Shown: positions 28,415 through 34,986 of the stretch, in pieces
Layout of the letters: the number at the start of each line of letters is the position of its first letter
Numbering within the stretch: the stretch's first letter is position 1
Assembly: GCA_025459265.1 (NCBI GenBank)
Contig: JALOQX010000023.1
Location: forward strand, 1-34,986
DNA length: 34,986 nt
From: Pirellulaceae bacterium
GTDB taxonomy: Bacteria > Planctomycetota > Planctomycetia > Pirellulales > Pirellulaceae
Direction: 5' to 3'
The notes under the pieces: generated by a model
Databases searched by the model: none
What the model was told of the DNA's origin: nothing
Seen by the model: the letters and a program-made list of their open reading frames with translations, nothing else
Translations under genes and position numbers: made by a program

Positions 28415-28423
28415 ATTGTATCA
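28415..28423 (-). promoter_or_regulatory. Extended -10 element upstream of the adaptor operon
   Basis: On the minus strand this reads TGATACAAT, an extended -10 (TGnTACAAT, five of six in the hexamer). It gives a leader of about 80 bases before the GAF-HlyD start. No good -35 was found, which is acceptable for an extended -10 promoter. The gap 28329-28583 holds no other feature I can support. Confidence 0.5.
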
Positions 28424-28583
28424 CGTGTGCTGTATTTACCAGCCGACCGGCGGCACCTGGGGTATCGGCGGCCGACGAGCAAGCACTGAAACGTAGCTTA
28501 CCCAAAACTCCTCGCCATCTTGGTTTGAGCATCTTCCGGCCGATCACCTCCAGCCCACTCCATCACCCGCTGCACGCGGTCGA

Positions 28584-29198
28584 TCAATTCCGTTCGCTCC
28601 GTGCTGCGGCAAGCTCCTCCCAAGCCGGACCATCGCGCCAGGCCTCACATTGCGAACTCACCTGGCTGGCATCCACCGCTTCCGCCTGCAGACACGCGTC
28701 CCAGCGCAACGCGCACTGACGGATCGCACGCTCGCGCAGCCCGTCGAGATGCCGGCAGTCGAGGGCGACATCAAACACGATCGAATCGGTGAGCCCGACT
28801 TCGGGCTCACCCAACACGCGGGTCGTCCGCCCCAACAGACCGGCCACGTCCACCGCGTCGGACAGGACGCGGGTCATCGCCACCCCCAGAGAGGGTCGAG
28901 CGTCAATCCCGATCAGGCGGGGTAGTTCGATGAGCCCCGCAGCGGGAGCCACCCAGGTCTCGGCACGAAACAACAGATCGCTGGCACCACCCGCGACACA
29001 GGCCAGCCGTGTTTCCGACCACCGGGCCAACGCCTGAGCCACAACAGCCTGGACCCAGCCGCGTGGCAGCGGTTCGTCGGGTGCCGCGTCGACCAGCTGC
29101 TGGGCAACATCGAGCGTGATGCGCAGCGGCTGGACGTGCCGGTGCAGGATCTCGGCCATCTTCCGCCATTGCCAATCCCCTTTTCGTCGCGTTGTCAC
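28584..29198 (-). CDS. Protein of unknown function translationally coupled to the ECF sigma gene, 204 aa
   Basis: I choose the GTG at 29198, whose GTGA overlaps the sigma-factor stop codon by four bases and which has AAGGA eight bases upstream. The alternative ATG at 29234 would overlap the sigma gene by 40 bp. The product is soluble, with no membrane helix: a basic N-terminus (TTRRKGDWQWRKM), then helical stretches (RITLDVAQQLVDAAPDE, WVQAVVAQALARW) and mixed alpha/beta sequence with three Cys in the C-terminal third (CRHLDGLRERAIRQCALRWDAC) and one more near the end. I do not recognise the family. The coupling suggests it controls, or is made in a fixed ratio with, the sigma factor, as anti-sigma genes often are, but it lacks the classic zinc anti-sigma motif (HX3CX2C). 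Confidence 0.7.
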   Translation of the reverse strand: MTTRRKGDWQWRKMAEILHRHVQPLRITLDVAQQLVDAAPDEPLPRGWVQAVVAQALARWSETRLACVAGGASDLLFRAETWVAPAAGLIELPRLIGIDARPSLGVAMTRVLSDAVDVAGLLGRTTRVLGEPEVGLTDSIVFDVALDCRHLDGLRERAIRQCALRWDACLQAEAVDASQVSSQCEAWRDGPAWEELAAARSERN

Positions 29199-29785
29199 CG
29201 ACTGTTTCCTTCGCCTAAGAGCGTCCGAATCCACGCACAGCGGGCGAGCAGTTTGCGCCGCGCCCGTTGGCGTGCGGCGTACACCGAGCCGGGTGTCGTC
29301 TGCAGTCGTGCGGCGAGTTGGTCCGCCGACATCGCGCCGCCCTCGGCCAAATCGGCTTCGATGACGGCCTGCTCGAGCGTCGACAGCGACCCGATGACTT
29401 GCTCCATTTCGTGCACCCGTTCCTCAGTCACCAGCTGCTCAAGCGGCGTCCCCGTGCGGGCGGCCGGCTCACGATCCGCCTCCAGGCTCTCCCAGGCCGG
29501 TCGCGACCGCCGCGACCGAATCCGGGCCACGGCCTGCTGATGAGCCAGGAACAGGAACCAGGCCGGCAGGGTGCCGCGGCGCGCATCGAAGCTCTCGCCG
29601 ATCGCCAGGAGGGCGTCGGCCAGCGCTTCCTGGAGCGCATGCTCGTCGAGTGTCGGGAACCGCCGTCGCAGATACCCGCCGACCCGTCCGCCATGGCGCT
29701 CCAACAGCTCGGCATACGCCTCAGGCTCGCCCCGCCGCAGGGACTCGACGAGCTGCACATCCCGTTCGTCTGGCGCTCGGTTCAT
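29195..29785 (-). CDS. ECF-type RNA polymerase sigma factor
   Basis: A 196-residue protein from the ATG at 29785, preceded by GAGGG. Region 2 is seen at about residues 10-80 (EPEAYAELLERHGGRVGGYLRRRFPTLDEHALQEALADALLAIGESFDARRGTLPAWF), with the usual acidic core and FDARRG motif. Region 4 is at about 135-185 (LSTLEQAVIEADLAEGGAMSADQLAARLQTTPGSVYAARQRARRKL), a helix-turn-helix for -35 recognition. There is no region 1 or 3, as expected for the ECF group. It lies 97 bp after the SecA-like gene and overlaps the next gene. It may direct expression of the neighbouring export genes; that is inference. Confidence 0.92.
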   Translation of the reverse strand: MNRAPDERDVQLVESLRRGEPEAYAELLERHGGRVGGYLRRRFPTLDEHALQEALADALLAIGESFDARRGTLPAWFLFLAHQQAVARIRSRRSRPAWESLEADREPAARTGTPLEQLVTEERVHEMEQVIGSLSTLEQAVIEADLAEGGAMSADQLAARLQTTPGSVYAARQRARRKLLARCAWIRTLLGEGNSR

Positions 29786-29814
29786 GACCCTCAGGTGGCA
29801 GGCCACCGCGGTGC

Positions 29815-29839
29815 GGAACAACCTGCGCGAACCCGTTCC
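29815..29839. promoter_or_regulatory. GGAAC/GTTCC inverted repeat upstream of the ECF sigma gene
   Basis: GGAAC at 29815-29819 and GTTCC at 29835-29839 face each other across 15 bp, about 30-54 bp before the sigma start. GGAAC is the typical core of ECF -35 elements, so autoregulation is conceivable, but no matching -10 was found. Weak evidence. Confidence 0.25.
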
Positions 29840-29882
29840 TGGATAGATATATGCAGCCGCCGTCGGCAATTTGACGGAAATT

Positions 29883-31823
29883 CTACTCGGCCGTGTCCAG
29901 AAACGGATCCTGCCCCATCTCCCGCTGCATCTTCTTCCGCTCCTTCTCGTGGTAGAGCAGCATTTTCCGGTCGCGCAAGTGCTTGCGTTCCACCTTGCGC
30001 TGGGCACGACGGAACCGCGTCACGTGTCGGTCGAGCGACCCATCGGCATGGTCACCATCGGCCCCCCAGCGCTCCATCTTCTCAGCGACTTTCGGTCCCA
30101 GTCCGTTGCGGATGATCTCGTCGTCCAGCCCGAGGTACTGACGATACGCCCCGGGGTCCCCCTGGCGGCCGCACCGTCCGAACAGCTGGCGATCGATCCG
30201 GGCGGCATCGTGCATCTCAGTGCCGATGACGTACAAGCCACCCAATTCGACCACGCCCGGGCCGAGTTTGATGTCGGTCCCGCGTCCGGCCATGTTCGTC
30301 GCCACCGTGACCTTCCCGTGCTGTCCGGCCAGCGCCACGATGTCGGCCTCCTTGGCAATCTCGTTGGCATTCAACACGCTGTGCTCGATCCCGGCGGCGG
30401 TCAGCAGCTGCGAGAGAACCTCGGACTTGTCAATCGAGCGGGTGCCGATCAACACGGGTCGGCCGACGGCGTGCAGCTGCGCGACTTCCTCGACCACGGC
30501 CGCCCACTTCCGCTGGCTGGTCCCAAAAACGCGTGTCGCCTGCCGCTGACGCTTGACCGGCCGATTGGTCGGCACGCGCACGACCCGCGTGTGGTAGATC
30601 TTGCGAAATTCGCGCGCGGCGGTGAGCGCGGTGCCGGTCATGCCGGCCAGATAGCGGTAGCGCAAGAAGAGATCCTGCACCGTGATCCGCGCTGCCTGTC
30701 CGGTCGGCACCGTCACCGTCACGCCTTCCTTGGCCTCAATGGCCTGGTGGATGCCATCCCGCCACTTGCGGCCTTCGGCCAACCGCCCCGTAAACTCGTC
30801 GACGATGACGATTTCCCCGTCGCGGACCACATACTGCCGGTCCAGGTGGAAATCGCGATAGACCTTTACGGCGCGCTCGGTGTACTCGTACAGGTCGATC
30901 AGCCCCACCCCGCGCAACAGATCGGGGGTGGGCAGCGACCGCATCGTCTGCCGCCCCTGCGGCGTGAGTTCCACCTTGCGGGTGTCGTGGTCGTAGTCGT
31001 AGTCATCGTTCTCCACAAACTTCGAGGCTTGTTCGGCCGCCCACTGGTACGTCGCCACGACCTGGGCCACGGCTTTCTCGCCCAACGAGCCAATGATCAG
31101 CGGCGTGCGAGCCTCATCAATCAGAATGCTGTCCGCCTCGTCGACCAGCGTGAAATGCGCGGCGCGCTGCACGGGCTGCTCCCCCGACTCGTCCCAGCGA
31201 TGACTGCTCCCGTCACCCAGGAAGTCGTCGAACGTGCGCCCCATGCGGCGCAGCAACAACCGGTCGCGCAGGAAGTCGAACCCGAATTCCTTGGCCGTGC
31301 CGTAGGTGATGTCACACGCATAGGCCCGCCGCCGCTGGTCCTGGCGATCCGGCGTCTGGATCACCCCCACCGTCAGGCCCAGCAGGTCGTAGATCGGACC
31401 CATTTCCCGCGCGTCCCGCGCCGCCAGGTAGTCGTTGACCGTAGCCAGGTGCGCTCCCTTGCCGACCAGCGCGTGCAGATACATCGGCAGCGTGGCGGTG
31501 AGCGTCTTGCCCTCGCCCGTGTCCATTTCCGCGATCCGGCCGTGGAAGAGCGCGATGCCGCCAAGCATCTGGACATCAAAATGGCGCAGCTGGATCGTCC
31601 GCGACGCCGCTTCCCGCACCAGCGCAAAGGCCTCGGGCAAGAGCCGGCCCAGCGTTTCGCCACTCTTGGCCCTGAATTTCAAGGACAGACTGCGTTTGCG
31701 CAGCGCCCGATCGTCCAGCGGCTGGAGCTCGCTCTCGTAACTGGCAATCTCATCGACCAGCCGCCACCACCGCGCCGGCGGTTTGTGCCACGAGAACCCA
31801 AGTGCGGACGCTGCAGCCGCCAT
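29883..31823 (-). CDS. SecA-like translocase ATPase, shortened (646 aa)
   Basis: The ATG at 31823 has GGGAGA nine bases upstream. The DEAD motor is complete: Walker A MDTGEGKT (100-107), TVNDYLAARDA, Walker B LVDEADSILIDEARTPLIIG (about 226-245), the pre-protein-binding region, EFTGRLAEGRKW, AGMTGTA, NMAGRGTDIKLG and RIDRQLFGRCGRQGDPG. After the second motor domain it keeps the start of the helical scaffold (RRAQRKVERKHLRDRKMLLYH) but stops about 20 residues later. It therefore lacks most of the scaffold, the helical wing domain and the zinc-binding tail of SecA (usually 800-900 aa). The end is a normal stop with no sign of frameshift, so it looks like a deliberate short paralogue, not the housekeeping SecA. 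It starts the block with the sigma factor and adaptors and could power a special export route. Confidence 0.92.
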   Translation of the reverse strand: MAAAASALGFSWHKPPARWWRLVDEIASYESELQPLDDRALRKRSLSLKFRAKSGETLGRLLPEAFALVREAASRTIQLRHFDVQMLGGIALFHGRIAEMDTGEGKTLTATLPMYLHALVGKGAHLATVNDYLAARDAREMGPIYDLLGLTVGVIQTPDRQDQRRRAYACDITYGTAKEFGFDFLRDRLLLRRMGRTFDDFLGDGSSHRWDESGEQPVQRAAHFTLVDEADSILIDEARTPLIIGSLGEKAVAQVVATYQWAAEQASKFVENDDYDYDHDTRKVELTPQGRQTMRSLPTPDLLRGVGLIDLYEYTERAVKVYRDFHLDRQYVVRDGEIVIVDEFTGRLAEGRKWRDGIHQAIEAKEGVTVTVPTGQAARITVQDLFLRYRYLAGMTGTALTAAREFRKIYHTRVVRVPTNRPVKRQRQATRVFGTSQRKWAAVVEEVAQLHAVGRPVLIGTRSIDKSEVLSQLLTAAGIEHSVLNANEIAKEADIVALAGQHGKVTVATNMAGRGTDIKLGPGVVELGGLYVIGTEMHDAARIDRQLFGRCGRQGDPGAYRQYLGLDDEIIRNGLGPKVAEKMERWGADGDHADGSLDRHVTRFRRAQRKVERKHLRDRKMLLYHEKERKKMQREMGQDPFLDTAE

Positions 31824-31861
31824 GTCCACGATTCTCCCACATGCAAATAGCAGACTGTCCC

Positions 31862-31870
31862 AGTGTACCA
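31862..31870 (-). promoter_or_regulatory. Extended -10 element upstream of the SecA-like gene
   Basis: The minus strand reads TGGTACACT (TGnTACACT), about 39 bp before the ATG; no clear -35. The gap 31824-32154 between this gene and the divergent BBP7 gene also has an AT-richer patch at 32050-32100 that may hold the BBP7 promoter, but I cannot define boxes. Confidence 0.4.
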
Positions 31871-32154
31871 GGAGCGTCCGGCTTGGCGATGCCCGTCCGC
31901 CCCAGGGATGCGCAGGACCGGTTTTCGCTCACCCGCGACGCAACTAACTGCCGACATAACCATACGATAGACCTTCTCCCGCAAAGCGAAGAACGACCTC
32001 GCCAGTGATCGGCGCAAGCGACACAGCCCAGCCAATCCGCGGTGACTGCGCAGTTTTTTCGGTCCTTAGCGGTCATTTTCGTCTTTTCGCCTTTGCGGAC
32101 CGATGTCTAGTGATAAGCAGCCGAGCGAACTAACTACCCCGACGAGCTTCGAAC

Positions 32155-33462
32155 ATGAAGTCACGAATCACCGTCCTCGCGGGCCTGGTCGCCCTCATGG
32201 GCTGGGGACAACCCGCCGTCCTGGGTCAAACGGTGCCGTCTGAGACAACTCGGCAGACCGGGTTTCTCCGCCAGTGGCTCGATCCCGTAGCCGAAGGCAC
32301 CGACACCGACTGCACCACCTGTGACGCGTGTGACGGGGACGACGGGTGCGGTTCCTGGCTGTCGACGCGCCATCGCAGTCGGCAGCACCACCCCAACTGC
32401 TCGTGCCCCGTGTGCCATCCGCGGCACGCCTGGGCAAGTTTTGACGCGCTCTTGTGGTGGGGCAAGGGGCGCAGCACGCCCCCGCTGGTCACCAGCGGGG
32501 CGGATGGCGTCCTGCCGGGTGCCCCCGTCCTCTTCGGCGGCGGGTCGGTTGGAAACGCGTTGGCACCCGGCGCCCGCGCCGACTTTGGGTTCTGGTTTGA
32601 CGAGTGCGAGACCTTGGGAATCGGCGCGAAGGTTTGGGGGCTGCATGGTGATTCGGACGGATTCTACGCCACCTCCCCCGCCGGCACACCCGTCCTGGCC
32701 CGGCCGTTCTACAACGTGCTTCTCAACCAGGAGGATGCGTTGCTGGTCTCGAGTCCCGGTCTGATCGTCGGAAATATCAACGTCGACAGCTCCAGCAGTG
32801 TCTGGGCGGCAGAGGCCTACCTGCGATCGGCGATCATTTCCGGCCCGGGCTACAATCTGGACCTCGTGGGTGGCTACCATTTCCTGCGGCTGGATGACGA
32901 ACTGTCGATCTTCAGCAACTCGGCCGCCGCGGACCCGGGCGGCGCAACGCCGATCGGCACGATCATCAATGTGCTGGATGACTTCGACGCGCGCAACGAA
33001 TTCCACGGCGGTTCGATCGGCGTCGCCGGCGAGGTCCGGCGCGGACGCTGGTCGTTGGGCGGGCTGGCCAAGCTGAGCGTGGGGAACATGCGGCAGGGCG
33101 TGCGGATCGACGGATACCAGTACATCGAAGTGCCGGGTGGCGGCCCCGGCTCGTTCTCCCCCGGCGGCCTGCTGGCCCAGCCCACAAACATGGGTGAGTT
33201 CGACCGGGACGTCACCGCGTGGATCCCTGAGTTCAGCATCACCGGCGGCTACGACCTGTTTCGCTGGATGCGGCTGACCGCGGGCTACAACGTGCTGTGG
33301 ATGTCCAACGTGGCGCTGGCCGGCGACCAGATTGACCGCGGCGTGAACCCGACGCAGTTCAACGGCAACCCGCTGATCGGCCCGGCGCGGCCGGCGTTCG
33401 CCCTGCAGGAATCCGAGTACTGGCTGCAGGGCCTGACGCTCGGGGCGACCATCCTGTACTAG
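32155..33462 (+). CDS. BBP7-family outer-membrane beta-barrel protein with N-terminal Cys clusters
   Basis: A 435-residue protein with a signal peptide (ITVLAGLVALMGWGQPAVLG, cleaved near residue 24). Residues 53-87 carry seven Cys in two groups (CTTCDACDGDDGC and CSCPVC) joined by a His/Arg-rich linker. The barrel region starts at about 92 (WASFDALLWWGKGRSTPPLVTS, the standard BBP7 opening) and ends with the terminal strand LQGLTLGATILY. The conserved middle (AYLRSAIISGPGYNLDLVGGYHFLRLDDEL, FHGGSIGVAGEVRRGRWSL) is typical of the family. Expected place: outer membrane. It is divergent from the SecA-like gene across about 330 bp and ends just before a hairpin. The ribosome site is weak (GACGAG), so the start is slightly uncertain. 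Confidence 0.92.
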   Translation: MKSRITVLAGLVALMGWGQPAVLGQTVPSETTRQTGFLRQWLDPVAEGTDTDCTTCDACDGDDGCGSWLSTRHRSRQHHPNCSCPVCHPRHAWASFDALLWWGKGRSTPPLVTSGADGVLPGAPVLFGGGSVGNALAPGARADFGFWFDECETLGIGAKVWGLHGDSDGFYATSPAGTPVLARPFYNVLLNQEDALLVSSPGLIVGNINVDSSSSVWAAEAYLRSAIISGPGYNLDLVGGYHFLRLDDELSIFSNSAAADPGGATPIGTIINVLDDFDARNEFHGGSIGVAGEVRRGRWSLGGLAKLSVGNMRQGVRIDGYQYIEVPGGGPGSFSPGGLLAQPTNMGEFDRDVTAWIPEFSITGGYDLFRWMRLTAGYNVLWMSNVALAGDQIDRGVNPTQFNGNPLIGPARPAFALQESEYWLQGLTLGATILY

Positions 33463-33480
33463 ACTGACCCGACGAAAACA

Positions 33481-33508
33481 GGACCCGGCCCCTTGCGGAG
33501 CCGGGTCC
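33481..33508 (-). terminator. Hairpin terminator between convergent BBP7 and surface-protein genes
   Basis: GGACCCGGC (33481-33489) pairs with GCCGGGTCC (33500-33508); a further CC/GG pairing inside leaves a TTGC loop. On the minus strand the stem is followed by TGTTTTCG, so it should end the surface-protein transcript; the plus strand lacks a T tract. It lies 18 bp after the BBP7 stop and 13 bp after the minus-strand stop. Confidence 0.75.
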
Positions 33509-33521
33509 CGCCGTGTGGTTG

Positions 33522-34986
33522 TCACGCCAGGTCCGCCTCGCGGGCGAAGTCCGCCGCGTACATGTCGATCGAGTCTGAACCGGCTTCGCCTTCGGCCTGG
33601 CTCGAGCCGTTGGCGACCACGTCATCACCGGACAGGTCGAACCCGAGTTCCACTGCCGAACCGTTGAAGTAGATCATGTACTCGCCGGTCGCGCGGTCAC
33701 CCGCCACGTGGTACTTCGTGTAATTCAACCGGACCGGATCCGCACTGCCGTTAACCCACACGTCGGCATACGTCAAGTCGGAGGCCAACTGCACGTGGAC
33801 CGACTCGAGTCCTTCCCAGCCCTGCAGCACGGTGAACCAATAGTCGTCACCGGCCAGGTTGGTGGCCACGGCCAAGCCCTTCCGCGTCGATGACAGGTAC
33901 TGAGCCAGCGAGATGTACTTGCTCGAGAGCCCGCGCTCGCCGACCATGTAGTTTCCTTCAGCCCGGCCCGTGCCCCAGAGTCCCAGCTGGATGCCGGTGA
34001 ACAGATCATTGCCGGCCACGCCCGGATTCAGGTCGTCCGCCACGGTGCTGTCGAGCATCCCATCCTTGCCGTCGATCAGGAACTTCGGCTGCGCCGCGGC
34101 AATCGAGTACCCTTCCAGGCTGCCTTCCAGGTTGGGCAGGATGTTCTCGAACCGGAATACGCCGTCGACGTCGGTCTTGACCGTGATGTTCAGCGCCTGA
34201 CCGCGGATGTTCGTCCCGGTGAGCGTCACCTCGACACCCGCCAGCTCGATCTCGGCCGCATCCTTGACGCCGTTGTTGTTCACGTCCAGGTACACCACAC
34301 CCGAAATGTCGCTGGGGACCGCGTCAATCACGTCGACCGTGACAAGCGCCGTGGCCGTTCCGCCACGACCGTCGCCGATCGTGTACGTGAACTGGTCAAA
34401 GTTGACCCCCTCCGACTCGAATCCAGGGTTGGGTGTGTACAGGATCGACTTGCCGCCCGTCGCAATCGTGGCCGTGCCGTGCAGCGTCGCAATCGTGGCT
34501 TCGTTGGACGGCCCGAGGCCGATGATGGTCAGCTGTTCCGAGCCGACCGGATCCGGGAAGATCGAGTCGTTGACCAGCACGTCCAGCGTCTGGTTGGCGA
34601 AATCCTTGAGCGCCATGACCTCGTCATCCACCGCCGTCGGGTCGTCGTTCTCGTCGATGATGTTCACCGTCACCGTGGCCGTGGCCGTCAAGCCAAACGA
34701 ATCCTCGATCGTGTAGGTGAACGTCTCTACTCCTTCGGGACGGCGAGCCGGCGTGTACAGCAGCGACTGGCCGTCGGGCGAGATCGTCGCCGAACCGCCA
34801 CGGCTGAAGCCCTGCACACTGACAATCGTCACCGTGTCGCCCGCGTCCGCGTCATTGGGTCCCGGCGAATCGTTCTCCGTCACGTCCAGCACGATGTCGA
34901 CGCCGTGCTCCAACACGTCTGAGTACGCGTCGTTCACGGCAATCGGCGCGTCGTTCACGTTGTTGACCGTGATGGTGACCGTGGCC
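33522..34986 (-). CDS. Large cadherin/Ig-repeat surface protein, C-terminal part only
   Basis: The frame is open to the right edge (TVTITVNNVNDAP continues past the first Met at 34958), so the true start lies outside. The visible 487 residues hold two tandem Ig/cadherin-like repeats (each with AVND...LDVxxND...LLYTP...FTYTIxD...ATVTVNIIDEND), one SdrD-B-like domain (ISGVVYLDVNNNGVKDAAEIELAGVEVTLTG) and a C-terminal beta-rich region of about 200 residues ending in an acidic segment (EGEAGSDSIDMYAADFAREADLA). Such proteins are exported adhesins or surface-layer components, with Ca-binding Asp-rich loops. The C-terminal region has no clear family. The repeat type is shared with the subtilase at 17239. 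Confidence 0.9.
   Translation of the reverse strand, partial: ATVTITVNNVNDAPIAVNDAYSDVLEHGVDIVLDVTENDSPGPNDADAGDTVTIVSVQGFSRGGSATISPDGQSLLYTPARRPEGVETFTYTIEDSFGLTATATVTVNIIDENDDPTAVDDEVMALKDFANQTLDVLVNDSIFPDPVGSEQLTIIGLGPSNEATIATLHGTATIATGGKSILYTPNPGFESEGVNFDQFTYTIGDGRGGTATALVTVDVIDAVPSDISGVVYLDVNNNGVKDAAEIELAGVEVTLTGTNIRGQALNITVKTDVDGVFRFENILPNLEGSLEGYSIAAAQPKFLIDGKDGMLDSTVADDLNPGVAGNDLFTGIQLGLWGTGRAEGNYMVGERGLSSKYISLAQYLSSTRKGLAVATNLAGDDYWFTVLQGWEGLESVHVQLASDLTYADVWVNGSADPVRLNYTKYHVAGDRATGEYMIYFNGSAVELGFDLSGDDVVANGSSQAEGEAGSDSIDMYAADFAREADLA

Noticed and set aside
21656-31823. Reading the block as a classical RiPP biosynthesis cluster
   Set aside because: Only the PqqD-like domain and M50 protease point that way; I found no radical-SAM or cyclodehydratase gene, no precursor-like small ORF with a leader and no ABC exporter.
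29871-31850. 659-aa open frame on the plus strand
   Set aside because: Antisense to the SecA-like gene.
32161-33525. 454-aa open frame on the minus strand
   Set aside because: Antisense to the second BBP7 gene; no signal peptide or domains.

Overview
The window reads as a GC-rich chromosomal segment of a planctomycete (Planctomycetota, probably Planctomycetia/Pirellulales-like). Evidence: two BBP7-type outer-membrane beta-barrel proteins, a large subtilase with the LEDRRLL N-terminal signature and a dockerin tail, a DUF3467 protein, a serine/threonine-kinase-like membrane protein with an Ala/Pro-rich linker, and a PqqD-like/M50/HlyD fusion. I see no rRNA, tRNA, CRISPR array, transposase or phage gene.

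Layout. 1-396: two copies of a ~70-bp tandem repeat at the left edge, then no gene. 397-4719: a secreted protein of unknown function facing, tail to tail, a secreted alpha/beta-hydrolase with a long helical N-terminal region. 4886-6017: a two-gene unit (small two-helix membrane protein, then a zinc-ribbon membrane protein). 6025-9250: a minus-strand run rpsU - ilvD - glycosidase-fold-like lipoprotein. 9484-15000: a small coiled-coil protein, then minus-strand UbiB-like kinase, NUDIX hydrolase and a degenerate serine/threonine kinase. 15364-21507: a BBP7 protein and a 1422-residue subtilase with SdrD-B, GEVED, Ig-like, cohesin-like and dockerin modules. 21530-21606: a long inverted repeat between convergent genes. 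21656-31823: a continuous 10-kb minus-strand block. 32155-33462: a second BBP7 protein. 33522-34986: the C-terminal part of a large cadherin/Ig-repeat surface protein that runs off the window.

The minus-strand block is the most interesting part. In transcription order it holds a short SecA-like ATPase without the helical wing and C-terminal regions, an ECF sigma factor, an unknown protein that overlaps the sigma gene by GTGA, a GAF-containing HlyD-type adaptor, a second HlyD adaptor, a PqqD-like/M50 metalloprotease/HlyD fusion, a DUF3467 protein and a free-standing B3/B4-domain protein. Three adaptor domains, a membrane metalloprotease, a peptide-binding-like domain and a translocase-type ATPase lie together, with no ABC or RND pump and no TolC-type channel in view. 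This suggests an export or processing machine whose substrate and channel are elsewhere. That link is inference from position and domain content.

Functions were assigned by reading motifs in the translations; no database search was run. Start sites were chosen by ribosome binding sites and domain boundaries, and several differ from the longest possible reading frame.
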